64,000 nucleotides of DNA. It comes from Rhodanobacter sp. B05. GTDB taxonomy: Bacteria; Pseudomonadota; Gammaproteobacteria; Xanthomonadales; Rhodanobacteraceae. The position numbers and the translations under genes were made by a program. Below the pieces are notes generated by a model. That model was not told the DNA's origin. It did not search any database and saw only the letters and a list, made by a program, of their open reading frames with translations. The DNA lies in contig NZ_MUNU01000011.1 of NCBI RefSeq assembly GCF_002001085.1, positions 58,348 through 122,347 on the forward strand, given 5' to 3'. Below are positions 7,588 through 16,865 of this stretch, piece after piece; the first letter of the stretch is position 1; every line of letters begins with the position of its first letter.

Positions 7588-8117
7588 CAATCTTCCCCGT
7601 TGTCGGCTGACTCGCCGACGGTCGTTGCCTCAACGCCTTGGCGTTTGCGTTTGCGGAGCGCCACCAGCACCACGCCGCCGCCGCCGAGCAGGATCAGCAG
7701 CGGGCCGAACCAGAGCAGGACGGTGCCCGTTTTCAGCGGCGGGTTGTACAGGATGTAATCGGAGTAGCGCGCGACCAGATACTGCTTGATCTCGTCGTCG
7801 CTCCGGCCTTGCTGCATCAGCTTGAAGATCTGGTTGCGCAGGTCGCGCGCGATCGGCGCGTTGGAATCGGCCAGTGTCTCGTTCTGGCACATCGGGCAGC
7901 GCAGCTGTTGGGTGAGGTGCTGGAAGCGCAGCTCCTGCGCATGGTTGGCGAACGGCATCGGCTCGATGGCCTGGGCGTGGACTGCGCCGGCAAACACCAG
8001 CATCACCATGAAGATAACTCGTAGGAGCCCGCTCGCGGGCGATGTTCCCGTCGTGATGTTTTTCATGGCAAAGGCATCGCCCGCGAGCGGGCTCCTACGG
8101 TGATTGAAGCGGATCAC
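7584..8117 (-). CDS. ccmH: Cytochrome c maturation thioredoxin CcmH, with a REP pair in its signal-peptide region
   Basis: CcmH reduces the haem-binding cysteines of apocytochrome c. The redox motif LRCPMC is in LTQQLRCPMCQNETLADSNA, followed by RNQIFKLMQQGRSDDEIKQYL and a C-terminal membrane helix (WFGPLLILLGGGGVVLVAL). The GTG at 8117 overlaps the ccmG stop (GTGA) and is probably the ancestral start. Codons 7-33 overlap an inverted pair of GTAG-type REPs, which add residues such as RSPLAGDAFAM and SPASGLLR ahead of the hydrophobic core VIFMVMLVFAGAVHAQA. Translation could instead start at ATG 8066, between the two REPs, or at ATG 8009, just before the core. Total length is 177 residues from the GTG. 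Confidence 0.9.
   Translation of the reverse strand: MIRFNHRRSPLAGDAFAMKNITTGTSPASGLLRVIFMVMLVFAGAVHAQAIEPMPFANHAQELRFQHLTQQLRCPMCQNETLADSNAPIARDLRNQIFKLMQQGRSDDEIKQYLVARYSDYILYNPPLKTGTVLLWFGPLLILLGGGGVVLVALRKRKRQGVEATTVGESADNGEDW
8021..8098. repeat. Inverted pair of GTAG-type REP palindromes (BIME-like) within ccmH
   Basis: A 24-bp palindromic unit beginning GTAGGAGCCCGCTCGCGGGC (8021-8044) is repeated as its exact reverse complement at 8075-8098, separated by 30 bp. The units have the 5' GTAG and hairpin layout of REPs associated with REP-associated tyrosine transposases, like the Stenotrophomonas SMAG elements. The whole is 78 bp, exactly 26 codons, so the ccmH frame stays open. Confidence 0.9.
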
Positions 8118-8656
8118 GGTGCTTCCTTGAGCATCGCGGCGATCGCCGGTTTCAGTTTCGCTGCCAGCACATCCGGGGTGATCGGCCCGATGTGCTTGTA
8201 GCGGATCACGCCCTTCGCATCGATCAGGAAACTTTCCGGTGCGCCGTAGACGCCGAAGTCGAGCGCGGTCTGACCGGATTCGTCGGCGATCAGCAGGGCG
8301 TACGGATTACCGTGCGCCGCCAGCCAACCCTTGGCGTCGGCCGGCGCATCCTTGTAGTTGTAGCCGACCAGCTTCACGCCCAGCGTGGGCGCCGCCGCTT
8401 CCAGCACCGGATGTTCCACGCCGCATTCGATGCACCAGCTGGCGAACACGTTCAGCAGATAAGGCTGGCCCAGCAGGTCGGTCTTGCTGACCGTCTGCGC
8501 GGGCTCGTAGAGTTTGGGCAGGTTGAAGGCGGGCGCCGGCTTGTTGAGCAACGGCGTGGGAATCGCATTTGGATCGTGCTGGGTGTTCCACCAGATGCCG
8601 AAGCCGAACAGGGCGACCAGCAGCATGAAGCCGATGAACGGCAGCAGGCGATTCAT
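8114..8656 (-). CDS. ccmG: Thiol:disulfide interchange protein CcmG/DsbE
   Basis: This 180-residue membrane-anchored thioredoxin has a TM segment at about residues 4-22 (LLPFIGFMLLVALFGFGIWW). Its active site is WCIEC in LNVFASWCIECGVEHP, and the specificity loop is YGAPESFLID with the cis-Pro equivalent. It passes electrons from the inner-membrane reductase to CcmH and apocytochrome c in the periplasm. The ATG at 8656 overlaps the ccmF stop as ATGA. The central CxxC dipeptide is IE rather than the more common PT/VP, so its redox potential may differ slightly. Confidence 0.95.
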   Translation of the reverse strand: MNRLLPFIGFMLLVALFGFGIWWNTQHDPNAIPTPLLNKPAPAFNLPKLYEPAQTVSKTDLLGQPYLLNVFASWCIECGVEHPVLEAAAPTLGVKLVGYNYKDAPADAKGWLAAHGNPYALLIADESGQTALDFGVYGAPESFLIDAKGVIRYKHIGPITPDVLAAKLKPAIAAMLKEAP

Positions 8657-10620
8657 GCGCGGGTTTCCTGCAGCACCAGATCCTCGCGAACGGTGGCCGC
8701 GCGCTTGAGGCGGAAGCGCTTGTCCGCGGCGCAGGTGAAGCCGCCCAGCATCATCAGCAGGCCGCCACCCCAGATCCAGCGCACGAAGGGCTTGGTGTAA
8801 AGCCGCAGCGACCACGCGCCCTCGATGTTGCCGGCGTCCATCGGCTCGCCCAGGGCCACGTAGAGATCGCGGAAGATGCCGGCGTCGACGGCCGATTCGG
8901 TCTGCACCTGGCCACGCAGATAGGTGCGCTTCTGCGGATGCATCACGGCCACTGGCTTGCCGTCGCGGGTCACTGTGACCACGCCCTGGTCGGCCTTCCA
9001 GTTTGGTCCGGTGGTACGGTGTGCGCCGTCGAAGCGGAAGTCGTAACTGCCGATGTGCTGGGTCTGCCCCGGCGCCATGCGCACGTCACTGGTCACGCTG
9101 AGCGACTCGGACAGCAGCACGCCGGCGATGAACACGCCCACGCCCAGATGCGCCAGCAGCATGCCCGCCATCTCGGCCGGGTAACGACGGCCACGCGGCA
9201 CTTCGCGCCAGCGCTTGATGGCATACAGCAGCACGCCGACGCTGAGCCATACCAGCGACGCCACGCCGGCGATCGCCTTGAGCTTGCCGTCGACGAAGAA
9301 CGCCGCCACGATCGCGCAGGCCACCGCCGCGATGCCCGCGCGCAGCAGCACCTGCTTGAGCATCGGTGACTCGCCCTTGCCCCAGCGCAGGAACGGTCCG
9401 AACGGCAGCAGCAGCACCACCGGCAACATCAGCAGCGGAAACAGGAAGCCGAAGTAGGGCGGCCCGACCGAGATCCGGCCCAGGTTCAGTGCATCGCCCA
9501 CCAGTGGAAACAGCGTGCCCAGCAACACCATCGCCGCGGCCACCGCGAACATCAGGTTGCCGATCAGCAGGACGGTTTCGCGCGACAGCAACTGGAACGC
9601 CTTGCCGCCGGCCACCCTGGGCGCGCGCAAGGCATACAGCAGCAGCGAACCGCCGACCACGATGGTGAGGAAGGCCAGGATGAACACGCCGCGTCGCGGA
9701 TCGGAGGCGAACGCGTGCACCGAGGTGAGCACGCCCGAGCGCACCAGGAAGGTGCCGAGCAGGGAGAGCGAGAACGCGAAGATCGACAGCAGGATCGTCC
9801 ACGCGCGCAGCGAGCCGCGCTTCTCGGTGATGGCCTGCGCATGGATCAGGCCCAACCCGACCAGCCACGGCATGAAGCTGGCGTTTTCGACCGGGTCCCA
9901 GAACCACCAGCCGCCCCAGCCCAGTTCCGCATACGCCCACCAGCTGCCGGCGACGATGCCCAGGGTGAGAAACGCCCAGGCCACGTTGGTCCATGGTCGC
10001 GCCCAACGCACCCACGCCTGTTCCAGCTCGCCGCCGAGCAGGCCGGCGATGGCGAACGCGAACGCCACCGAGAAGCCGACGTAGCCGGTGTACAGCACCG
10101 GCGGATGGAAGGTCATGCCCGGGTCCTGCAACACCGGATTCAAGTCAGCGCCGTCGCCCGGCATCGGCAACAGCCGGCCGAAGGGATTGGAGGTGAAGAT
10201 GATGAAGGCGAGGAAACCGACGGCGATCAGGCCCATCACCGCCAGCACGCGCGAGGCGAATACCTCGGGCAGTTTCTGGCTGAACGCGGCCAGCGCCACC
10301 GTCCACACGTTGAGGATCAGGATCCACAACAGCAGCGAGCCCTCGTGCGCGCCCCACACCGCGGCAATGCGGTAGTACCACGGCAGTTCCAGGTTCGAGT
10401 TGTCGGCCACGTACTGCACCGAGAAGTCGAAATGCAGGAACGCCCAGACCAGGATGCCGAACGCAAACGTCACGAACACCGCCTGACCCGCCGCCGCGGG
10501 ACGTGCGACGGCCATCAGCGCACGGTTGCCGCGCCAGGCGCCGATCAGCGGCAGGATGCCCTGCGCCAGTGCCAGCAGCAGGGCGAGGATCAGCGCGAGT
10601 TGGCCGAGTTCGGGGGTCAT
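8653..10620 (-). CDS. ccmF: Haem lyase subunit CcmF
   Basis: This 655-residue polytopic membrane protein catalyses haem ligation to apocytochrome c with CcmH and CcmI. The conserved tryptophan-rich WWD haem-handling motif is in [19 protein letters not shown]. Other family blocks are [11 protein letters not shown] near the N-terminus, [19 protein letters not shown], and [20 protein letters not shown]. The ATG at 10620 overlaps the ccmE stop (ATGA) and length matches the family (about 650). A short periplasmic domain with a C-terminal TM segment ([13 protein letters not shown]) ends the protein. Confidence 0.97.
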   Translation of the reverse strand: MTPELGQLALILALLLALAQGILPLIGAWRGNRALMAVARPAAAGQAVFVTFAFGILVWAFLHFDFSVQYVADNSNLELPWYYRIAAVWGAHEGSLLLWILILNVWTVALAAFSQKLPEVFASRVLAVMGLIAVGFLAFIIFTSNPFGRLLPMPGDGADLNPVLQDPGMTFHPPVLYTGYVGFSVAFAFAIAGLLGGELEQAWVRWARPWTNVAWAFLTLGIVAGSWWAYAELGWGGWWFWDPVENASFMPWLVGLGLIHAQAITEKRGSLRAWTILLSIFAFSLSLLGTFLVRSGVLTSVHAFASDPRRGVFILAFLTIVVGGSLLLYALRAPRVAGGKAFQLLSRETVLLIGNLMFAVAAAMVLLGTLFPLVGDALNLGRISVGPPYFGFLFPLLMLPVVLLLPFGPFLRWGKGESPMLKQVLLRAGIAAVACAIVAAFFVDGKLKAIAGVASLVWLSVGVLLYAIKRWREVPRGRRYPAEMAGMLLAHLGVGVFIAGVLLSESLSVTSDVRMAPGQTQHIGSYDFRFDGAHRTTGPNWKADQGVVTVTRDGKPVAVMHPQKRTYLRGQVQTESAVDAGIFRDLYVALGEPMDAGNIEGAWSLRLYTKPFVRWIWGGGLLMMLGGFTCAADKRFRLKRAATVREDLVLQETRA

Positions 10621-11087
10621 GGCATCTTGTCCTGTGCGGCAGCGGCGTCTTCGATCTTCTTGTTCGCATGCGCCTTGGCCATCGCGTCCTTCAATTCCTT
10701 GGGCATGTAGGTCTCGTCATGCTTGGCCAGCACTTCGGTGGCGACGAAGCGGGCGCCGTCCATGTGGCCGCTGGCGATCACCGACTGGTTGTCGCGGAAC
10801 AGGTCGGGCAGGATGCCGGTGTATTCCACCGGCATCGCGCCGCCGGCATCGACCACGGTGAAGGTGACCTTGAGCGAATCCTTGCTGCGCTGGATCGAGC
10901 CGGCCTTGACCATGCCGCCGAGGCGGAAGGTCTTGTAGTCGCTGGCCTGGCCCGACTGCACCTGGCTCGGGGTGAGCAGGTAGTTCATGTTGTTCTGCAG
11001 CGCGACCACCACCAGCACGGCGGCGACGGCGGCCGCGGCGAGGATCGACAGGACAATGGTGAGTCGGCGTTTGCGGGTGGGATTCAT
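10617..11087 (-). CDS. ccmE: Haem chaperone CcmE
   Basis: This 156-residue protein has one N-terminal TM segment after MNPTRKRRL and a periplasmic beta-barrel. The covalent haem-binding His lies in AKHDETYMP, within the conserved HDExY motif. CcmE receives haem exported by CcmABCD and hands it to CcmF. The ATG at 11087 is chosen because the protein then begins MNPTRKRR, the usual family start; an in-frame ATG two codons upstream (11093) is an alternative. The C-terminus is Lys/Ala-rich. Confidence 0.95.
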   Translation of the reverse strand: MNPTRKRRLTIVLSILAAAAVAAVLVVVALQNNMNYLLTPSQVQSGQASDYKTFRLGGMVKAGSIQRSKDSLKVTFTVVDAGGAMPVEYTGILPDLFRDNQSVIASGHMDGARFVATEVLAKHDETYMPKELKDAMAKAHANKKIEDAAAAQDKMP

Positions 11088-11112
11088 GGGCATGGCAGTC
11101 GGCCGCCGCCAG

Positions 11113-11334
11113 TCAGGCGGAGGGTGGTGTGGAAGAGGGTGGCGTCGAAGCGGTGTCGCGTTCCTGGCGAGCGCTCTGACGGGCCACGCGAGCGCGGAGT
11201 TCACCGAGCAGGCGACGACGGCGCAGGCGTGGCGAGAGCGTGTCGGCGATCAGCACGATGAAGAACACCGCATAGGCCGGCCATACATACGCCGCATAGC
11301 CGCCCATCATGAAAAACGACTGCATGGCGTTCAT
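11113..11334 (-). CDS. ccmD: Small haem exporter protein CcmD
   Basis: This 73-residue single-TM protein starts [21 protein letters not shown], the typical CcmD signature, and continues with an Arg-rich tail ([18 protein letters not shown]). CcmD stabilises the CcmABC complex and helps release haem-loaded CcmE. The ATG at 11334 overlaps the ccmC stop as ATGA. The Ser/Thr/Pro-rich end ([13 protein letters not shown]) is longer than in the shortest homologues. A 25-bp gap leads to ccmE. Confidence 0.9.
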   Translation of the reverse strand: MNAMQSFFMMGGYAAYVWPAYAVFFIVLIADTLSPRLRRRRLLGELRARVARQSARQERDTASTPPSSTPPSA

Positions 11335-12089
11335 CGATCCGCCTCGCTCTCGGCGATCTTGCGCACCCAGTCCTTGCCGCTTTCCAGATCGAGCAGGTCG
11401 GTCTGGGCACGCCGGAACAGGCTGGCGGCGTAATAGAACTTGGTGGCCAGCGTCATCGCCAGCAACGGCCACAGCATGTCCCAGGAAATCTTCGAGTGGC
11501 CGAAGATGTTCACCGTGCTGCCCTGGTGCAGCGTGTTCCACCAGTTCACCGAGAAATGCACGATCGGCACGTTGATGATGCCGATGATCGCCAGGAAGGC
11601 CGCGGCGCGCGCACCCTGGCGACGATCCTCGAACGCGTGGTACAGCCCGATCACACCGAGGTACAGGAACAGCAGCACCAGTTCGGAGGTGAGCCGCGCG
11701 TCCCACGTCCACCAGGTGCCCCACATCGGCTTGCCCCACAGCGAGCCGGTGACCAGGGTGATGAAGGTGAACGCCGCGCCGATCGGCGCCGATTCCATCG
11801 CCACCACTTCGGCCAGCTTGATCCGCCACACCAGCGCGATGAAGGCCGACACGCCCATCACCGCGTAGATGAACATGCTCATCCACGCGCTGGGCACGTG
11901 GATGAAGATGATCCGGTAGGCGTCGCCCTGCTGGTAGTCCGCCGGCGCCAGCACCAGGCCGCCGTAGAGTCCGATGATGCCGCACAGCACGGCCAGCGCC
12001 ATCGCCCACGGCCGCAACGCGCCGGCAAAGCGGTAGAACGTGGGCGGCGAACTCAGCCGGTGCAACCAGAGCGGGATCCAGTTAGCCAT
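11331..12089 (-). CDS. ccmC: Haem exporter subunit CcmC
   Basis: This 252-residue protein has six predicted TM segments and the tryptophan-rich motif WGTWWTWDARLTSEL, which binds haem and transfers it to CcmE. Conserved flanking histidines lie in FIHVPSAWM and VHFSVNWWNTLHQG. The ATG at 12089 begins MANWIPLWLHRLSSPPTFYRFAG. It follows ccmB by 12 bp and overlaps ccmD. Confidence 0.97.
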   Translation of the reverse strand: MANWIPLWLHRLSSPPTFYRFAGALRPWAMALAVLCGIIGLYGGLVLAPADYQQGDAYRIIFIHVPSAWMSMFIYAVMGVSAFIALVWRIKLAEVVAMESAPIGAAFTFITLVTGSLWGKPMWGTWWTWDARLTSELVLLFLYLGVIGLYHAFEDRRQGARAAAFLAIIGIINVPIVHFSVNWWNTLHQGSTVNIFGHSKISWDMLWPLLAMTLATKFYYAASLFRRAQTDLLDLESGKDWVRKIAESEADR

Positions 12090-12101
12090 AGAAGTCGGGG
12101 A

Positions 12102-12785
12102 TCAGCAGTCCAGGGCAATACGAAGGGCGGCGGCACAGGCCAGCGGTGCCAGCACCACGGCCAAGACCAGCACGGCGGCGAGCCAGCTGATCGGTGCGAG
12201 CCAGGGCAGGCCCTGCTGCGCGGCGGCCACGGCGCCGGCGGCAAAAATCAGCGCCGGAACGCACAAAGGCAGCAGCATCAAGGCGAGCAGCATACCAGAG
12301 CGGCGGGTGCCGGCCGTCAGTGCGACCAGTACTCCGCCGAACAGGCTTATCAGTGGCGTCACCAGCAACAGGGCCAGCAGCAGCACCGGGATGACCGCGG
12401 CAGGCAGATGCAGCATCGCCGCCAGCAGCGGCGCGATCACGATCAGCGGCAGCGCGGTGGTGAGCCAGTGGGCGAGGATCTTCATGCCCAGCATCAGCGC
12501 CAGGGGCTGCGGCGCCAGCATCAGTTGTTCCAGCGAACCATCCTCGATGTCGCTGGCGAACATCGCATCCAGCGCCAGCAGCATCGCCAGCAGGATGGTG
12601 ACCAGGATCACGCCGCCGGCGATCCGTTGCAGCAAGCTGTCTTCCGGCCCCAGCGCGAACGGGAACAGCATGGTCACGATCAGCGCGTACAGCACCGGCA
12701 TCGCGATGTCGCTGCGCCGGCGCCAGGCCAGCACCAGGTCGCGCCGCAACACGGCGATGCAGGCGCCGGCCAGGCGCGGGCTCAT
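12102..12785 (-). CDS. ccmB: Haem ABC exporter permease CcmB
   Basis: This 227-residue protein has six predicted TM segments and the family blocks LRRDLVLAWRRRSD, DIEDGSLEQLMLAPQPL and LPLCVPALIFAAGAV. CcmB is the permease partner of the CcmA ATPase; together they drive release of haem-CcmE. The ATG at 12785 overlaps the ccmA stop as ATGA. The frame stays open upstream to 12947 but that part overlaps ccmA and is not family-like. Confidence 0.96.
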   Translation of the reverse strand: MSPRLAGACIAVLRRDLVLAWRRRSDIAMPVLYALIVTMLFPFALGPEDSLLQRIAGGVILVTILLAMLLALDAMFASDIEDGSLEQLMLAPQPLALMLGMKILAHWLTTALPLIVIAPLLAAMLHLPAAVIPVLLLALLLVTPLISLFGGVLVALTAGTRRSGMLLALMLLPLCVPALIFAAGAVAAAQQGLPWLAPISWLAAVLVLAVVLAPLACAAALRIALDC

Positions 12786-13417
12786 GAATGCATCCGGATA
12801 TGGCGTGGCTCGCCGCCATGGAAGCTCACCGCACCGTGACTGGTCACCAGGGCGGCGCCACCGGCCGCAGTATGGTTTTCGAGCAAGCCGTTCACCAGCG
12901 CGATGCCATGGCGGTCGAGGTTGGCGTAGGGTTCGTCGAGCAGCCACAGCGTGGCGGGCAGCAGCAGCAGGCGGGCCAGTGCCGCGCGCTTGCGCTGGCC
13001 GGCGGAGAGACGGCGCACCGGCTCATCCTCGTAACCGCGCAGGCCGATTGCCGCCAGTACGTCCTCGACGCTCGCGCCTTCGCGGCAGCCGCAAAGACCC
13101 GCGGCGATGCGCAGGTTTTCGCGCGGGCTGAGGTCGGTCTTGAGACCGAGCTGGTGGCCGAGGAACAGGATCTCGCCGGCGCAGGCGTCGCGCTGCAACG
13201 GCGCACCGCGCCAGTGCAATTCGCCGGCGGCGACGTGCAGGAGCCCGGCCAGCATGCGCAGCAAGGTGGTCTTGCCGCTGCCGTTGTCGCCTTCGACCAG
13301 GGCCAGCTCGCCCGCGTGCAACTGGAAATCCAGCGGCGCGAACACCGGTTCGTCCTGGCGGTAAAAGCTCAAGGCCCGCGCTTCGAGCAGGGGCACGGCG
13401 GCAGCGGCGACGGTCAT
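12782..13417 (-). CDS. ccmA: Haem ABC exporter ATPase CcmA
   Basis: This 211-residue ABC ATPase has Walker A in VEGDNGSGKTTLLRML, the signature in RRLSAGQRKRAALARLL, Walker B in LWLLDEPYANLD and the switch His in LVTSHGAVSF. It is the first gene of the ccmABCDEFGHI run. ATG 13417 is preferred: GGAG stands right before it and the protein then begins MTVAAAAVPLLEARAL. A TTG at 13435 would add six residues. It lies 60 bp after the DUF3293 gene with no visible terminator between. Confidence 0.95.
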   Translation of the reverse strand: MTVAAAAVPLLEARALSFYRQDEPVFAPLDFQLHAGELALVEGDNGSGKTTLLRMLAGLLHVAAGELHWRGAPLQRDACAGEILFLGHQLGLKTDLSPRENLRIAAGLCGCREGASVEDVLAAIGLRGYEDEPVRRLSAGQRKRAALARLLLLPATLWLLDEPYANLDRHGIALVNGLLENHTAAGGAALVTSHGAVSFHGGEPRHIRMHS

Positions 13418-13477
13418 CTCCGTGATTGTCCGCAATGCCGGTAGCGCTTGTCCATGCGGCGTGCTGCCGCTGGCCGG

Positions 13478-13885
13478 TCAGCCGAGCATCCGCAACAGTG
13501 CCGCATCGCTGCCCTGGCCGTGCACGTAGGCGAGCTGGCCGTGCCGAGCGGCCAGTTGATCCAGCACGTCGACGTCCGCTCCGACAACGAACAGGCTTGG
13601 CTCGCTCCAGCCGCTGGTGCCCACGCCGATCGCCGGCCGCACGATGACATCGGGCACGACACGCAGGGCTGCCAGCAGGTCTTGCTGGGCGCTCAGGTTC
13701 TGCGCGCCGGGACGCCTGGATGCCTTCGGATTCCAGGCCGTGATGAAGGCCCACGGGCGCGCACCGACCAGCGGCACCAGCTCGGCCGGCAGTGGCAAGT
13801 CGATGCGGATCGTCGCCCAGGTCACCGTGTCCAGGTTGACGTGGTAGGAAGTCTCGCGGAACGCCTCGAGCAGGGGCTCATCCAT
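13478..13885 (-). CDS. DUF3293-type small protein
   Basis: This 135-residue soluble protein of unknown function begins MDEPLLEAFRETSYHV. It contains the block PWAFITAWNPKASRRP and an ending ASHGQ-like region (GQGSDAALLRMLG) that match the DUF3293 pattern as I recall it. No catalytic motif or membrane segment is visible. The ATG at 13885 lies 8 bp inside the end of the kynurenine monooxygenase gene, indicating translational coupling. The family name rests on a by-eye match. Confidence 0.7.
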   Translation of the reverse strand: MDEPLLEAFRETSYHVNLDTVTWATIRIDLPLPAELVPLVGARPWAFITAWNPKASRRPGAQNLSAQQDLLAALRVVPDVIVRPAIGVGTSGWSEPSLFVVGADVDVLDQLAARHGQLAYVHGQGSDAALLRMLG

Positions 13886-15281
13886 GACGCAGGGCCGCCA
13901 GCGGTGGCAGGCTGGACTGGAACAGCCGAACCGCTGCATCGAGATCGATATCGGCAACCCGCGGCACATCACGCAGCAGTTGTTCCAGCAACCCATCCTG
14001 GGCGCGCCCCCGTTCCAGCGCGTAGGCGTAGGGCACGTGGGTGAAGGTGACCAGGCGATAGCGCGCCATGTAGTGGCTGGGCAACCGCTGGGCCAGCAGG
14101 GCGCCGAGTTCGCGCTTGGCCAGGTAATGCGGATCGGCGACCGAGTCACGCATCTCGATGTAATTCTCCAGCGCCATCTGCGCGATGGCATCGGCATTGG
14201 GCTGGCGCTGGCGCTGGAATTCGGCGAACACCGCGGCGCCGTCGCCCGGCGTAGCGGCCAGCAGGTCGGCCAGCACCACGGTGTCCTCGAAGCCGCAGTT
14301 CATGCCCTGGCCGTGGAACGGGACGATAGCGTGCGCGGCATCGCCGACCAGCAGCGCGCGGCCATCCAGGTGCCAGCGATCGAGGTACAGGGTCGACAGC
14401 GTGCCCACCGGGTTGTGGTCGTAGTCTTCGGCGAAGCGCGGCAGCAGCGACAGCAGGCCCGGGAACTGCTCGCTGAAGAATGCCGCGGCGGCGGTCGAGT
14501 CGGGCAGGGTGGCAAAACTGGGTGCCGCACCGCTTGCCGGCAGGAACAGGGTTACCGTGAAACTGCCCTCGGTGTTCGGCAAGGCGATGCACATATAGCC
14601 ACCGCGCGGCCAGATGTGCAGCGCATGCGGTTCCAGCGCGAACTGGTCGCGGCCGCCGCCGAGTTGCCGCAGCGCGGGCGACAGTTCGCTGGCGGAAGGG
14701 ATTTCCAGTTCCTTGTAACCGTGTCCCAGCGCTTCGACCCGCTCGCCCAGGGGGGCATGGGCATTCATCGCGGCGCGCAGCGCGGAACCGGCACCGTCCG
14801 CGCCGATCAACAGGCCCGTCGATACCTCGCGCTCGTTGCCGTCGGTATCGGCAAGCCGGATGTGTTGTGCGTCGAAGTCGGCAGCGACCAGCGATTGCCC
14901 GAAGTGGAGCCGCACACCAGCTGCCTCGGCCGCATCCAGCAGCAGCATGTTCAACGCGCCGCGCGAGACCGACCAGATCACTTCACTGTCGTCGACGCCA
15001 TAGCGTTGCAACGCGCTGTTGCCGTCGCGGTCGTGCACCATGCGCCCGCGCATCATTACCGCGCGCTGCAGCACCTCGTCGGCCAGCCCCGCCATGCGCA
15101 GTGCCTGCAGGCCGCGCTCGGCCAGGGCGAGGTTGATCGAACGGCCACCCAGAAAACCGGCGCGTCGTGGATCGGGCCGCTTCTCGTATACCTCGACTGC
15201 AAAGCCATGCCTGGCGAGTTGCACGGCCAGCAACGCGCCGACCAGGCCGCCGCCGATGAGGGTGATGGGTTGCTGCGCCAT
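13878..15281 (-). CDS. kmo: Kynurenine 3-monooxygenase
   Basis: This 467-residue flavoprotein hydroxylates L-kynurenine to 3-hydroxykynurenine with NADPH and O2, in tryptophan degradation or the aerobic route to quinolinate and NAD. The FAD Rossmann motif is GGGLVGALLAVQLARHGFAVEVYEKR. Further family blocks are GRSINLALAERG, LLIGADGAGSALR and the second FAD motif LVGDAAHAIVPFHGQGMNCGFED. A C-terminal hydrophobic region follows, as in other Kmo proteins. ATG 15281 (MAQQPITLIGGG) places the FAD motif at the usual distance; the frame extends 26 codons upstream. No other kynurenine-pathway gene lies in the window. Confidence 0.95.
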   Translation of the reverse strand: MAQQPITLIGGGLVGALLAVQLARHGFAVEVYEKRPDPRRAGFLGGRSINLALAERGLQALRMAGLADEVLQRAVMMRGRMVHDRDGNSALQRYGVDDSEVIWSVSRGALNMLLLDAAEAAGVRLHFGQSLVAADFDAQHIRLADTDGNEREVSTGLLIGADGAGSALRAAMNAHAPLGERVEALGHGYKELEIPSASELSPALRQLGGGRDQFALEPHALHIWPRGGYMCIALPNTEGSFTVTLFLPASGAAPSFATLPDSTAAAAFFSEQFPGLLSLLPRFAEDYDHNPVGTLSTLYLDRWHLDGRALLVGDAAHAIVPFHGQGMNCGFEDTVVLADLLAATPGDGAAVFAEFQRQRQPNADAIAQMALENYIEMRDSVADPHYLAKRELGALLAQRLPSHYMARYRLVTFTHVPYAYALERGRAQDGLLEQLLRDVPRVADIDLDAAVRLFQSSLPPLAALRHG

Positions 15282-15436
15282 GCTGCGATCCGTGGAGGAA
15301 ACCTGCCCACTGTTCCGCAAGCGACGCCAGACTGCAATCCCGGTGGCGCGGTTCGCCATATTGACGAATCCTGCTCAGCCTTGCGTCGCTGATCGGCGAA
15401 CCCCGATTCCCCGCGCCGGACTGCGCAAGTTCCGGT

Positions 15437-16786
15437 TCAGGTGATTTCCAGCGCCCGCTTCAACGGTCGCTTCAGCACGAACGCCAGCACGCCGCCTGTA
15501 GCGGCGATGCCGGCGTGCATGGCCCAGAATCCCGCCGGCGTCATGTGCTCGTAGAAACCGCCCAGCCAGCCGATGATGGTGTTGCTGACGAACAGGGTCA
15601 GGAACACGGCGCCCATCAGCGTCGCCTTGAGTTTCGCGGGTGCAGCGCGCGACACCAGCGCCAGCAGGGTCGGCCAGTAGTACAGGAAGCCGATGCCGAG
15701 CAGGATGTCGTAGATGATCGGGAACAGCACATTGGCACGTGCGCTGATCAGGCAGGCGGTCACCAGCAGCAGATTCGCCAGCATGGTCAGCCACGCACCC
15801 GTGCCGATCTTGCCCAGATCATCCGGCTCGCTGCCACGCGCGGCCTGGAACCGCCACAGCGCCAGCAATACCGGCACGCCGAGTATGCTGGCCAATGGAT
15901 CGATCGAGTTGAACCAGGCCACCGGCACGTGGAAGCCGAGCAAGTCGAGGTCGACACTGCGATTGATCCAGACCAGATTCATGTTGGTGTTCTGGTAGTA
16001 GCCGATGCTCTGGAAAATGGTGATCGCCGACACCAGGCCCAGCGCCACCACGATGCGCCATTGGCGCCGATCCAGCGGCGCCTTGGTCACCGTGGGCGTC
16101 GCGCGTGGACGGTCTGCCGGCAGGTAACGGAAGCCGGCGATGTAGGTGATCAGGCCGATCAGCATCAGCGCGCCGGCCAGTCCGAAGCCCGCATGCCACC
16201 CATACAGCTGGGCCAGCAGACCGACCAGCAACGGGCCGAGTACCGCGCCGACGTTGATGCCGACCGAGAAGATCGCGAAGGCGCGCGTGCGCCCCTCGCC
16301 ATCGGTCTCGGCGTACAACTCGCCGACCTGGGTCGAGATATTGCCCTTGAGCAGGCCGCAGCCGGTGATGAGCAGGAACAGCGCCAGCAGGAACGAGGCA
16401 TCGAAGGCCATCGCCAGATGGCCGGCGCTCATCATCACGGCGCCCAGCATGACTGCGGTGCGTCGGCCGATCCAGCGATCGGCGACCCAGCCGCCCAGCA
16501 CCGGCGTGAAATAGACCAGGCCGGTGTACAGGCCCATGATCTGCGAGGCCAGCGCCAGCGTGGTCATCGATCCGAACACGGATTCCAGCGCGGCGCGGAA
16601 GCTGGTGAAACCGACGATGCCCTCGACATGCCCCGGCGTGAGCAGCGCCTGGCTCATGTACAGCACCAGGATCGAGGTCATGCCGTAGTAGGAAAATCGC
16701 TCCCACGCCTCGGTAAAGCTGAGGTAGGCGAGCGCCATCGGCTGGCCGAAAAACGTGCGTGGCTGAACCTTCGTACTGGTGTGCAT
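15437..16786 (-). CDS. POT/PTR-family proton-dependent oligopeptide transporter
   Basis: This 449-residue inner-membrane protein has 12-14 predicted TM segments and the POT proton-coupling motif ExxERFxYYG (TEAWERFSYYGM, about residues 27-36). The second signature is FTPVLGGWVADRWIGRRTAV. Such carriers import di- and tripeptides. It is somewhat shorter than many POT proteins (about 500). It is a single gene, 155 bp downstream of the kmo start region and on the same strand. Confidence 0.9.
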   Translation of the reverse strand: MHTSTKVQPRTFFGQPMALAYLSFTEAWERFSYYGMTSILVLYMSQALLTPGHVEGIVGFTSFRAALESVFGSMTTLALASQIMGLYTGLVYFTPVLGGWVADRWIGRRTAVMLGAVMMSAGHLAMAFDASFLLALFLLITGCGLLKGNISTQVGELYAETDGEGRTRAFAIFSVGINVGAVLGPLLVGLLAQLYGWHAGFGLAGALMLIGLITYIAGFRYLPADRPRATPTVTKAPLDRRQWRIVVALGLVSAITIFQSIGYYQNTNMNLVWINRSVDLDLLGFHVPVAWFNSIDPLASILGVPVLLALWRFQAARGSEPDDLGKIGTGAWLTMLANLLLVTACLISARANVLFPIIYDILLGIGFLYYWPTLLALVSRAAPAKLKATLMGAVFLTLFVSNTIIGWLGGFYEHMTPAGFWAMHAGIAATGGVLAFVLKRPLKRALEIT

Positions 16787-16865
16787 GCGTCCCCCGGGTC
16801 GGCGGAGCCTGGTCCGAATCGATGCGCGTGGACACCACGGGCAATATCGCGCTACGGAGCGGGCG

